A program made the position numbers and the translations under genes. DNA of 64,000 bases from Lutraria lutraria (lineage: Eukaryota > Mollusca > Bivalvia > Venerida > Mactridae). This document shows, piece after piece, positions 1-10,157 of the stretch. The stretch covers positions 2,735,501 to 2,799,500 of the forward strand of contig OZ026836.1 of NCBI GenBank assembly GCA_964023205.1, given 5' to 3'. The first letter of the stretch is position 1. Every line of letters starts with the position of its first letter. The notes under the pieces are model-generated. The model had not been told where the DNA came from. It worked only from the letters and a program-made list of their open reading frames with translations, and searched no databases.

Positions 1-401
1 AGTCAATACGATAACTTTGTTCATTTCTTGTACATTGTACAGTGTGATCTCCCCAAAGCAACACCTTTGTAAAAAGCAAAACCGTGTTGTTGTCAAGAGG
101 TTGTTGCACTAGAGGGGTTAGATTGATTGTTAAATCATAAAGTGGGAAAAAGCATGCATATGTTGCGGGGAGGTTGTTGCTCAAGGGTAGTCCGCCCTGG
201 AGGGGTTGTAGTGGTTCAAAATTAAATTAGCTCTATTATATAAATGCGATAAAAGATTGAGAAATTTGATACAACAACTCTTAGATTACTATTCTTTCGA
301 TTAAAAAAAAACATCATTTAAAAAAAATGAATTACAATGTAGTTATTAACTGTCTGGCAGGAATATAGTGACAGTCTACTAATGAATTTACATACTTGCA
401 G
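1..401 (+). other. 3' end of an intron of the upstream collagen gene
   Basis: This non-coding AT-rich DNA runs up to the acceptor TTGCAG at 396-401. It is presumably the last intron of the collagen gene whose final exon follows. A family A MITE occupies 37-213. The remainder shows no recognisable feature. The 5' part of the gene lies outside the window. Confidence 0.6.
37..213. mobile_element. MITE family A, copy 1
   Basis: A short non-autonomous element with a CAACCTCTCC-like left end and a GAGAGGTTGTACTGTA-like right end. Internal marks are AGGTTGTTGC twice and TTAAATCAT. Similar copies lie at 13190-13358, 24377-24556 and 38154-38310. No coding capacity. This copy is diverged, for example GGAGGGGTTG near its right end. 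Confidence 0.6.
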
Positions 402-964
402 GTGAGCCAGGACAACCAGGTTTGGATGGACCATCAGGTCCACCAGGTATCCAAGGTGGAGGCGGAGACAAGGGTGACGTTGGCGCACGCGGACCCGTTG
501 GACCACAAGGACTTCAGGGAGAACAAGGACCAGTTGGAGCCATGGGAGAACAAGGTGATCGTGGAGAGTTTGGATCTCCAGGTCTCCCCGGTGAGAAGGG
601 AGAATCAGGACCTCAAGGACCACCCGGCGTCCCAGGACTTGATGGCCCACAAGGACCCAAAGGTCACCAGGGTATGTTTGGACCACCAGGATTGCCCGGG
701 CTTAAGGGAGAAGAAGGTGAAGTTGGTGCTCAAGGTGTGCAAGGAGAACAGGGAGCTCCAGGTGAAAATGGTCCCCAAGGACCACCCGGTGTACCAGGAC
801 AACGTGGAAGTCAAGGTCATCCAGGCCCTCAGGGACCATACGGACCTCCAGGTACCCCAGGTGATAAGGGTGATCGTGGGTTCCCAGGACGTCCAGGAAT
901 TCAAGGCGCCCCAGGTTATCCATACGTTGCTGCTGCCGTTGCTGCTCCAACTAAAAAGGGTTAA
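402..964 (+). CDS. Short-chain collagen, last exon (5' partial)
   Basis: The exon starts after the acceptor at 400-401. Its first two bases finish a split Gly codon (phase 1). It then reads 58 consecutive Gly-X-Y triplets, from GEP GQP to GAP GYP, and ends in a short non-collagen tail YVAAAVAAPTKKG before TAA at 962-964. There is no fibrillar C-propeptide and no type IV NC1 domain. The product should be a secreted or extracellular structural protein forming a short triple helix. The exon phase, the triplet-only last exon and the Tyr/Ala tail ending in KG match the collagen at 6322-8524, so the two look like tandem paralogues. The N-terminal part lies to the left of the window. The collagen call is certain; the tissue (cuticle, shell matrix, byssus) cannot be read from the sequence. 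Confidence 0.93.
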
Positions 965-1394
965 ATGTGAACATTAATTAGCGCGTACAATTAATTCCAG
1001 CTAATCCGGCCCGGTCGGATTGGTGTTGTATCCTGTAGTAATTTAAACATCTTATCCCGCATCAATATACCTCTTGAAAGTGTATTCCATTGTTGTTTTG
1101 ATTTTCTTTTTCATTTTTTATTCTCTTTTGTTTTAATTTATTTCATGAACAAATATTCTTTAAACATATATACATCTGCAAATTATGTTTCTGAACTGCT
1201 TAGTAATTATTTCAGAATTTTCATTTTTTAATATTTCAGTTTCTGTTTAGTTTCTTTCGTTTCCTTTTGTTCTCTTTTGTTTTATTCATCTTTCTGCTTG
1301 ATTATTTTATGTTAGATACCCAAGTCATGTGATATATCAGGCCGGTGCTGTGGGCGTATACGACAATAAAATAATGAAAATGATTTCATTGCAT
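965..1394 (+). other. 3' UTR and poly(A) signal of the first collagen gene
   Basis: T-rich sequence follows the stop codon. AATAAA at 1365-1370 lies about 400 nt downstream of TAA and is the best polyadenylation signal. The exact cleavage site cannot be seen. Confidence 0.5.
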
Positions 1395-3265
1395 TGTGTT
1401 GTTATATCATGCATATTTGAAGCCAAAGGTGGTGATGGAGAGAGGATCTTAAAGTACTAATTTGTTCTTTTCATGTATTTGCAATAGACAGTAATTTGTA
1501 CAGCGAACAACATATTTTATTATGTATCGATATATAAACAATACAAGGGTAGGATAAGAACGTCCTCCTTGGTCTCAGTGTCTCCATTATTTACTTTAAT
1601 CAACTTTACAAGGCACTGTTTGGAGCTCAAACCAGAAAAAGTCCACTCACAACCGATTGAGCAACATAACACAGTAGTCTACTAAGCGGGATTAACTAAT
1701 TAAATGTTCTGTAAAACAGAAACACTTTCCTCTATATCAGTATTACATAGTCAAAAACATTACAGACACATTTAATAATACGTGACATAGAATCCAACAC
1801 ATTCAGCACGGAAGTGTTCATCACCAGATCAGCCATGGTCGAACTTGAGGTTCTACTTTTATTTTCATATATGAACATGAATACATTTATGAACACAATC
1901 ATTCTGAACTATGTAACAACATTACCTAGATACTCGTTCATGTTTTTTTGTGATTTCTAATCCTACAGATGGAAGCACTGATGACATAAATACTTTTGAA
2001 TACTGTAGTCAATCTTCATCAATGAGATGACCAAACTGTACATAATGGCATTCAAGATTCTTAGGGTAAACATGAATCAAAGATATCAGCATACAAAATA
2101 AAGAAACAACTTAATTCATTTGCTTATTATTTCATTATCTAGACTTAGTTAAGGGTTATAAGATTCCTAGTTACGACAGAACACGCATATCAATGCCAAC
2201 AGTGCCTGGTCACAATAAAACCACTATATCGATTGAACAATCCCAAAGAATAAGAATATGTTCTTCAAAGATATCAGTTAATTTTACATCAAATATTTTA
2301 CACCTTGCCTGTTGATTACTTTTGAGCACATGGATACTTTTTGTGATCCAGGTCACGTGTTAACTAAATAATTGCACGAAATCTAACAACAGCATGTTTA
2401 GGAAATCTTCGAAACTTTTCTCATCAATTTGAGTGAATATGAAAACAATCTTGCAAAAGCATTACAGACATTACGTTTGTCAACATACGTAACTTTCAAC
2501 ATATCAAATGAAAATAACATAGGTAATTGGAATTTTTATGCAATTAATAACAATTATCTATCCCATACTTGTATAATTAAGATTTTGTATAGATTGTACA
2601 TGCATAAATTGCATTATACTGTCCACATTCTCGTTTCTAAAGATGAGATTACAATACATATTTAGTTATTTACAGACATTATATATAAGTAACAGAGCAA
2701 ACCTACCACATGTAGGTAATACAGTTTACTAATTAGGGCCACTAGAAAAGACTTTTCAGCATTTCTTTACGATTATACATACGGCACATATATAGTACAG
2801 TTATGCAGTTATATGTTATGCACACTATTTCAAAACCGGACATCAATTTACATGTAATACATGTAACAATAATCATAAACTACATTTGTCTTACTTCAAT
2901 GATGACCGGCATGCTATCACGATCAGACTTTAATATGGTACCACAAAATATGTAAAATGTATTTTCAGTTTGAATATACGGTATGATACTGATACATTGC
3001 TTTTATTTAGCAAAAAGTGTGTAAAACCTAGCTAGCCTACACAGACTGTCGGTGATTCTACCAAGGTGTCAGTCTCTAACATAAAAGCTGGAAAGTCGTC
3101 AAATAATCCTGGTTGTAGGTGCGACGTAAAATCATAGTTAAAAAGGGTTTTGCGTCGTGGATCAGAATAATTTGACTTACGAAATATTTAAACAACATAA
3201 TATACACATTCTGAGCATAAGTGTTCATAACATACAGAAACTCCATTTACCAGTGTTCCATCTTC
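1395..3265. other. Intergenic AT-rich DNA
   Basis: Both strands hold only short random-looking open frames, the longest about 78 codons, with no domain or splice pattern. Apart from the SINE tail fragment at 3045-3165 I see nothing. Confidence 0.5.
3045..3165 (+). mobile_element. Fragment of a SINE tail (V-SINE-like)
   Basis: The segment contains GGTGATTCTACC, then AAAAGCTGGAAAGTCG and TAGGTGCGACGTAAAA. From memory, this order matches the 3' tail of abundant bivalve tRNA-derived SINEs of the V type. The tRNA-like head is absent, so it is a 5'-truncated relic. The assignment rests on recall and should be checked by search. Confidence 0.4.
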
Positions 3266-3287
3266 GGGGGGGGGGGGGGGGGGGGGG
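3266..3287. repeat. Poly-G run (22 G)
   Basis: An uninterrupted run of 22 G. Such runs are unstable and sequencing-prone, so the true length may differ. Confidence 0.9.
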
Positions 3288-3766
3288 TTGTTCATGTTCG
3301 TGACATTATTTAACATACAGTGTTCTGTCAGTACCCTGTATGTGTTTAAAAGTACTCTTTTTTACTTTAATTAAGAACAATCAAATGTACATTAAATGAG
3401 GTATTCTTTTGAAGATTTATCAGAAAATGTGCGGATTAATTTTGACAGTACATTGTATACTGTTTGGCGTTACCAACGTCTGTTGTGATGGTCCATTTAT
3501 TTTTATATACATTCCCTCGTTATTCTAACGAATCTTGACAGCTAAATATGTCAAACTCGTGTTTGGTCGATTTTTTTACGAAACTAATCAGAACAATGGT
3601 AAATGAATATTTACTTGAATATGAAAAATGACTTCTTGGCCTAATTCATTGCAAAACATGTATTTTTTCTAGATGAGTCCAACTCCTCAGCAAACCAGTC
3701 CTATTATACATTGTTTCATAATTTCCTTTTTTCCGGATTTGAACATATATGTGTGTACCCATTATG

Positions 3767-5543
3767 TATGTTAGTATGAGGAAGTTGACGTGAGGGACAC
3801 CCATCACATTGTTGGCTGTATGTTGGTATGAGGCAGTTGACGCGAGGGACACCCATCACATTGTGGACTGTATGTTGGTATGATGCAGTTGACGTGAGGG
3901 ACACCCATCACATTGTGGACTGTATGTTGGTATGATGAAGTTGACGTGAGGGACACCCATCACATTGTTGGCTGAATGTTGATATGAGGCAGTTGACGTG
4001 AGGGACACCCATCACATTGTTGGCTGAATGTTGGTATGAGGCAGTTGACGTGAGGGACACCCATCACATTGTTGGCTGTATGTTGGTATGAGGCAGTTGA
4101 CGTGAGGGACACCCATCACATTGTTGGCTGAATGTTGGTATGAGACAGTTGACGTGAGGGACACCCATCACATTGTAGACTGTATGTTGGTATGATGCAG
4201 TTGACGTGAGGGACACCCATCACATTGTTGGCTGTATGTTGGTATGAGGCAGTTGACGCGAGGGACACCCATCACATTGTGGACTGAATGTTGGTATGAT
4301 GCAGTTGACGTGAGGGACACCCATCACATTGTAGACTGTATGTTGGTATGAGGCAGTTGACGCGAGGGACACCCATCACATTGTTGGCTGTATGTTGGTA
4401 TGAGGCAGTTGACGCGAGGGACACCCATCACATTGTTGGCTGTATGTTGGTATGAGGCAGTTGACGCGAGGGACACCCATCACATTGTTGGCTGAATGTT
4501 GGTATGATGCAGTTGACGTGAGGGACACCCATCACATTGTAGACTGTATGTTGGTATGATGCAGTTGACGTGTGGGACACCCATCACATTGTTGGCTGAA
4601 TGTTGGTATGATGCAGTTGACGTTAGGGACATCCATCACATTGTTGGCTGAATGTTGGTATGATGCAGTTGACGTGAGGGACACCCATCACATTGTTGGC
4701 TGAATGTTGGTATGATGCAGTTGACGTGAGGGACACCCATCACATTGTTGGCTGAATGTTGGTATGATGCAGTTGACGTGAGGGACACCCATCACATTGT
4801 TGGCTGAATGTTGGTATGATGCAGTTGACGTGAGGGACACCCATCACATTGTTGGCTGTATGTTGATATGAGGCAGTTGACGTGAGGGACACCCATCACA
4901 TTGTTGGCTGAATGTTGATATGAGGCAGTTGACGTGAGGGACACCCATCACATTGTTGGCTGTATGTTGATATGAGGCAGTTGACGTGAGGGACACCCAT
5001 CACATTGTTGGCTGAATGTTGGTATGAGGCAGTTGACGTGAGGGACACCCATCACATTGTTGGCTGAATGTTGGTATGAGACAGTTGACGTGAGGGACAC
5101 CCATCACATTGTAGACTGTATGTTGGTATGATGCAGTTGACGTGAGGGACACCCATCACATTGTTGGCTGTATGTTGGTATGAGGCAGTTGACGCGAGGG
5201 ACACCCATCACATTGTGGACTGAATGTTGGTATGATTCAGTTGACGTGAGGGACACCCATCACATTGTAGACTGTATGTTGGTATGATGCAGTTGACGTG
5301 TGGGACACCCATCACATTGTTGGCTGAATGTTGGTATGATGCAGTTGACGTTAGGGACACCCATCACATTGTTGGCTGAATGTTGGTATGATGCAGTTGA
5401 CGTGAGGGACACCCATCACATTGTTGGCTGAATGTTGGTATGATGCAGTTGACGTGAGGGACACCCATCACATTGTTGGCTGAATGTTGGTATGATGCAG
5501 TTGACGTGCGTGGCACTCATCACATTGTTGGCTGTATGTTGGT
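3767..5543. repeat. 52-bp minisatellite, about 34 copies
   Basis: Tandem units of 52 bp carry the core GTTGACGTGAGGGACACCC followed by ATCACATTGTTGGCTG. Variants occur at a few positions: GCGAGG or GTGAGG, GTTGGC, GTGGAC or GTAGAC, and GAGGCAG, GATGCAG or GAGACAG. Rare variants recur at multiples of 52 bp: GAGACAG at 4142 and 5078 (936 bp), and GACGTGTGGG and GACGTTAGGG each 728 bp apart. Blocks of units were therefore duplicated. The unit is not a multiple of three, and no gene is suggested. Confidence 0.95.
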
Positions 5544-5551
5544 GGACTTAA

Positions 5552-6321
5552 GGAGACATGTTTGTGATTGAAACTCGGTAACTGATGTAGTACAAATAAT
5601 TTGAATGCTTTACTTTACCTTTGGGTTTCTTGGCCATCCGGGGGCTTTTGCTTTGCTTTCTGCTCTTAAGTCTAAAAGTGATGACACATGTTTTAAACAA
5701 GCATACAGGTCACAACAAATAGCTTTTACATGTACTTTTTTGTACGCACATCTGGTGTTGAACTTATCTGAGATGAGCCATGTTCTAGGATAACTAGGTC
5801 ACGGTTTGTTGTTATACGTGATAGCCAAACATTCATCCAAACATAAACTATATCAATCGAGTTTCCCGTACTTTGATGTTTGTAAGAATCACATGATACA
5901 GCAGTCTGTTCATTAAAGTCTAATTATAAAGTCCCTAAACGCTTGAGCTGTGGCAAACTTCTTATTTTGATCACATTAGACAGTGCTCTGTACCCACTTG
6001 CTGCAACTGTTGGCTTATGAAAAATTAACCAACATCCGTTTCAACCGCCATAATTCAATTTAAATTTACCGTTATTGTAAGCAAATGAATTGCCGATTCA
6101 CACCTATTCTATAAGCACCGCCCATTATTCTCGGCAATGTGTTCTAATTCCAAATCACTGCCAATTTACTGTGATAAAAGCATACGCCCCCCCGTTACGC
6201 TAACTCCGCCCATAGTCTTGCTGGGAGCCTTACCTTGACGCCAAGCAGATTTTTCATTTCTAAGACGAATTCTGAATCTGTCGGTTGTGCTTTGTGAACT
6301 ATTTTACATTTTGTTCACATA
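5552..6321 (+). other. Upstream region of the second collagen gene
   Basis: This holds the probable promoter and 5' UTR of the gene starting at 6322. Two TATA-like strings are present, CTATAAGC at 6109-6116 and GATAAAAG at 6173-6180. I cannot tell which, if either, is used. No other gene is supported. Confidence 0.35.
6173..6180 (+). promoter_or_regulatory. TATA-like element
   Basis: GATAAAAG sits about 140 bp upstream of the collagen start codon. It would put transcription start near 6205 and leave a 5' UTR of about 110 nt. Sequence resemblance only; CTATAAGC at 6109-6116 is an alternative. Confidence 0.25.
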
Positions 6322-6529
6322 ATGGCGGGCCGTGTATTTATATTACTTTGTGTTATTGTGTACGTTAGTGGCACGGACGTGCAAGAGACAATTCTGAAGT
6401 TAAAACAGAACATTGCTACATTACAGGAACAAGTCAATGAGGAGCGAGAATTTTTACAGGAGTCTCAGGACCGAGTGGACCGTCTTACAAAAGTGTTCGA
6501 GGGTATGAGACGTGAACGTTCCGAAATTG
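6322..6529 (+). CDS. Collagen gene 2, exon 1 (signal peptide and coiled coil)
   Basis: Begins MAGRVFILLC and ends in phase 1 at donor TTG|GTAAGT. It encodes the signal peptide and a heptad-repeat segment of about 36 residues rich in Glu, Gln, Lys and Arg. The open frame continues into the intron to 6600, but that part is not expected in the mRNA. Confidence 0.9.
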
Positions 6530-8524
6530 GTAAGTCTTTGTGCATGGGTCACTTCCCCGTTACAGCTTATGTTTTTTTAAATGATCATATTGTTTTTTAG
6601 GCTAGCACGGTATTGTATCCATTGTACGTTACTGAACTAAATTCATGTGTAACCTTGTTCAGTGTTATCTGAATTCCTTAACGCGTATTTTGCATTTTCT
6701 TTTTGTTTTTACTTCCACCGAAACAAGAAACGTTGTTAATTTTCTTCTTTTTAGTTTATGCATGAACTACACATTTCCATGTGGTATTTAACCAAATTGA
6801 ATAGCCTAGGTAATTCAAGGATTTCGTAAAGATGGGCTCCTTAACCGACATCATAAAAATTTAGCCATGAAACCATATTGGGAAGATTTAGGTCTGAACC
6901 CGTATCGGAGTAATATATACGTATATTGCTTACGAGAAGTGATTTTTATTGTCTATTTCATCATGTTACTTTCAAATGACATTTATATTTCAGTCGAGGT
7001 ACACCAGCGTCAAAAACGACATGTATTTATGGCACCAAGCCCTGGAATGAAGATGCACTCCAAAGTCATTGCTGCCCATATCGTACCAACTGATAAGATA
7101 CCAGTTGGACCTCCTGGTCTTAAAGGTAATGTCATATTATCATAATTTCATTTAAATCGTCAAGTGTCTAGACAAAATTTCATAATAACATTTATACTTT
7201 AGGACGAATATCCAAACTGCTTTGTTTGGGTTTTACGCCCCTTTTCAGCAGTCAGAGTCATATGAGGCGTACAGTTCATCTAATAACCAATACTAAACTT
7301 CCTTCCTCCAAACACGGAGGTGGGTAACACCGCATTGTCAACTAAAAGACATTTATACAATCAAACCTGTCTAAGTGGTCTTCTCCGAATATAGACCATC
7401 CTGTGAATAAAGGCCGCATGTTGTATTTCCATTGGATGGCCTTTGTTCATAGGTTGACTATATTTAGGTTTGGGATATTCGTTTCGCTTCTTGTCCATGA
7501 ATGAGCATCGCATCAGATGGTATTGTCATTACCTGATTCATACAATTTATTCTTTTTGGTTACTAAACCGGATTGTTAAGTACATGTAGTTTATAAATAA
7601 AGAAACTATGAAACAATTATGGTTGATTCAGAGGACCAAACAAAATTATCTATCAATGGTGCTGTAAATACCAAAGGTTAATGCATGAAAACGGTCTGAA
7701 TGTAGTTACAGCAAACATGCGCTCTTGGTATTCGGGTTGTGTCATCCGAGTCAGTGAAATTGTTATTATTATTGTGGAAAATATGTTTAAGAATATCGGA
7801 TCATGTCATTTCAGGTCCACCAGGACAGACTGGCCGCAACGGGAGACAGGGACCACGTGGTCTTCGAGGAGACAAGGGCCAGAAAGGGTCCGTTGGAACT
7901 AACGGTCCCCCAGGTCCCTATGGTATGCCCGGTATCGATGGACCACCCGGTCCAAATGGTCCTAATGGTTTAAAGGGAGAACTTGGCTTTACTGGGTTCC
8001 CAGGAATTAGGGGAGATTGGGGAGCCGAGGGTCTTCAGGGTATACCCGGCCAGGACGGTCTTGTTGGACAGAAAGGACACATGGGTAATCCAGGTTTCTT
8101 GGGAGCGTTTGGTTATGCTGGTCAGAAAGGGGACAGGGGTAAGGATGGACTTAAAGGTCAGCAGGGACCACAAGGTATTGAAGGACAATATGGAATAAGA
8201 GGTTACCCTGGATCTCCAGGACCAAAGGGTTATGAAGGAAACGTTGGTGCACAAGGAGGAGGAGGTATCCCAGGCTCTAAAGGTACGAGAGGAGATCAAG
8301 GCTCTACAGGAGAAAACGGACCAAGGGGTTACCCTGGCCCCTCATATCCCGCCTACTACGCTCATGCTTTAGGTGGATACCCTAAAAATGCCGCTGCACC
8401 GAGATATGTATACGGCAAGCATGTAGCTTCTCCAAAAATGTACCCCGTGTATGCCGCTGCTTCAGTGAGGTCCAAATATGCCATGCAAGCACAATATGCA
8501 CAACAACAACAAATGAAAGGCTAA
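6322..8524 (+). CDS. Secreted short-chain collagen with N-terminal coiled coil (3 exons)
   Basis: Joined exons 6322-6529, 6994-7125 and 7815-8524 give 1050 nt and 349 aa. Both introns are phase 1 with GT-AG ends. Residues 1-17 form a signal peptide. Residues 24-59 form a coiled coil with hydrophobic residues at 24, 27, 31, 34, 38, 45, 52, 55 and 59 in heptad spacing, suited to chain assembly. RQKR at 75-78 is a furin-type site. Gly-X-Y begins at Gly108 and runs for 61 triplets without a break. The last 59 residues carry ten Tyr, many Ala and a QQQQ run, and contain no Cys. No known C-terminal collagen domain follows. I infer an extracellular structural protein whose coiled-coil propeptide may be cut off after assembly. 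Start choice: first ATG, followed at once by the signal peptide. It is paralogous to the collagen at 402-964. The exact tissue is unknown. Confidence 0.93.
6994..7125 (+). CDS. Collagen gene 2, exon 2 (furin site, start of triple helix)
   Basis: Acceptor ATATTTCAG ends at 6993 and donor AAAG|GTAATG follows 7125. The exon is 132 nt, phase 1 to phase 1. It encodes VEVHQRQKRH, a linker, then PVGPPGLK leading into the repeat. The junctions restore an unbroken Gly-X-Y frame with exon 3. Confidence 0.9.
7221..7328 (-). mobile_element. SINE relic, internally deleted
   Basis: On the + strand it reads the reverse of the SINE tail (TTTACGCCCCTTTTCA, CAGTCAGAGTCATATGAGGC) and then jumps to the start of the head, ACACGGAGGTGGGT. 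Most of the tRNA-like region is missing. It belongs to the same family as 27704-27940. Confidence 0.65.
7356..7468. mobile_element. MITE family B, copy 1 (short)
   Basis: Left end ACAATCAAACCTGTCTAAG and right end CATAGGTTGACTATA form the family's inverted termini. The interior keeps the GAATAAAGGCCG and GGCCTTTGTTCA motifs. It is shorter than the roughly 180-bp full copies. Confidence 0.65.
7815..8524 (+). CDS. Collagen gene 2, exon 3 (triple helix and Tyr-rich tail)
   Basis: Acceptor CATTTCAG ends at 7814. The exon encodes triplets GPP GQT through GYP GPS and the tail beginning YPAYYAHALG, with TAA at 8522-8524. Having the helix in one large exon differs from the many 45/54-bp exons of fibrillar collagens. 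Confidence 0.93.
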
Positions 8525-8695
8525 TTTTGTCGTAACATCGTTAATTAACTTATCAATAATTATTTTCAAGCAACTTAACTGTGGAATATTATCATCAATT
8601 TTTACATTCTGAATATGGATATTTTAAAATAACTTTTTTGACGCTATTGATATGTTCAACATCTGTAAAATTGAAGAAAATAAAATAAATTAACA
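8525..8695 (+). other. 3' UTR and poly(A) signals of collagen gene 2
   Basis: A short AT-rich trailer with two overlapping AATAAA hexamers at 8679-8684 and 8684-8689, about 155 nt after the stop codon. Confidence 0.6.
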
Positions 8696-8808
8696 GACGT
8701 AATCTTGTGTGTATCAATATTTTTGTATCAACAGATACTAGGCTGGTTACAGACTTAACATTTAAAAAAAACACTTAGATTTTATAGAGCAGGCCATTTA
8801 CAATAATA

Positions 8809-8996
8809 TACAGTCAAACTTGTAAATAAAGGCCGTCCTTGGGAAACATGATATGTATTGCTTTCATTGACAGATGACCTTCATTCAGAGGTTATTCTGT
8901 TCTCAACAATCAATGATGATTCTTTAAAAAAATATCTTTATTCACAGGGTGGCCTTTAATTAGAGGTGGCCACTCGTAAACACAGGTTTGACTGTG
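8809..8996. mobile_element. MITE family B, copy 2 (full length)
   Basis: The ends are inverted: ACAGTCAAACTTGTAAA on the left and ACACAGGTTTGACTGT on the right. Inside are AATAAAGGCCG, a central ATCAATGATGATTCTT and GGTGGCCTTTAATTAGAGG. It does not encode protein. It lies between the convergent collagen and rhomboid genes. Confidence 0.75.
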
Positions 8997-9852
8997 ATAC
9001 ATACATGTATTTGACTTTACAAGGTGTCCTGAGTTAAGGTAGTTGATGGTCGAGCTGTACATGATGTTATGTAATACTTTATACAAAAAGGTATAAATTG
9101 ATTCATATCAACACAACTATGTATAGAGTGCTAAAAAATTATAAAAAATAGACACCCACAAAACCAAGTATGGATATATTTCGAATTTTATATAAAAAAA
9201 ACACCGGAATTATCAGGAAACGAAAATTTTGTGCCCAGTTTGGAATGGGTTAGAGTTTACAGATGTTTTACTGAACAACAAAACATTCTACATTGGTCAC
9301 TAAATTAGTTTATCGTATCAAATTGAAATATCTAATAAGCCATAAACTAATACAATGGTAGTACACAACGTCATCGCGCACCAGCCGCATCTAAGATGAA
9401 ATTTTGTTTTGAAGTTTTTATTTATTATAAGAACACGTAAAAGTCAAGGAAAATAATACAGCGCACCTAGGAATGACCATTGCAGTTCATGGTGTTAATG
9501 TCTCATTAAAACAAAACAAAAGGCATGAAAACGGGAAAAAGTATTTTTCTGAATGGTCGCACCTGGATGTTTGCCACAAAATGAAAAAAAACTTTATCCC
9601 GTTTTCAGGTCTTCATCACATATTCTAGCTACAAACTTTCTTCACAACATCATATGTATAGTTTTGTGCGCTAAATCCATACAAAAATAATTTACCTGTG
9701 AGTCGAAAGATGATGTTTATAGATCAAACGTCCGGGGGAGATCAATTGTGCGTGCTTGATGACGAAGTGTTCTATCATTGAATAAGAGTAGGAGAAGAAA
9801 TAAATGAACGAGAGGGAGAAAAAAAAAACAAATAAGTTCATCAGTCAATTCA
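8997..9852. other. Intergenic DNA between convergent genes
   Basis: AT-rich sequence between the collagen poly(A) signals and the rhomboid 3' end. No gene or recognised repeat seen. Confidence 0.5.
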
Positions 9853-9858
9853 TTTATT
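9853..9858 (-). terminator. Poly(A) signal of the rhomboid gene
   Basis: TTTATT on the + strand is AATAAA on the gene strand, about 65 nt after the stop codon. Other hexamers lie further downstream, so this is the nearest candidate rather than a proven site. Confidence 0.4.
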
Positions 9859-9921
9859 CATTCATGAAATGAGGGAAATACATGTGTATGTAACACTGAC
9901 GACACGTGTTTCACTAAAAGC

Positions 9922-10157
9922 TTAGTAATAGAATATATTCCAGAATATGGCAAACACTATATAACCAAGATACACAGCTAAAGCAATCCACCACAGGTAA
10001 TGCTCGTGTAATTTTTGTTCGAAGTTTTTCAGGACAACCAGACCGATTGTCAGCCCTGCCAGGGCGCCCATTAGATGTGCTGTATAGCCGACAGGTGGCG
10101 CTAGTGATGACTTCCGGGTATATCGATCCCAGACTGCAAACCCAACGTCAGTGCTCG
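9922..10157 (-). CDS. RHBDL3-like: Rhomboid exon 9 (catalytic His and C-terminus)
   Basis: Acceptor TTATTTCAG precedes CGAGCACTGAC. It encodes residues 315-392 and contains [14 protein letters not shown] with catalytic His342 and the small-residue face of the last core helix. A further helix, [18 protein letters not shown], leads to the stop codon at 9922-9924. Confidence 0.93.

Larger units (their letters stand above)
7126..7814 (+). other. Intron 2 of collagen gene 2, with two transposon relics
   Basis: A GT-AG intron of 689 bp. It contains an internally deleted SINE copy (7221-7328) and a family B MITE copy (7356-7468). No coding exon is hidden in it. Confidence 0.8.

Noticed and set aside
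605..950. Antisense frames over the collagen exon
   Set aside because: Mirror the Gly-X-Y codon pattern on the other strand.
3767..5543. CRISPR-like regular repeat
   Set aside because: Units are contiguous with no unique spacers, and the DNA is animal; it is a minisatellite.
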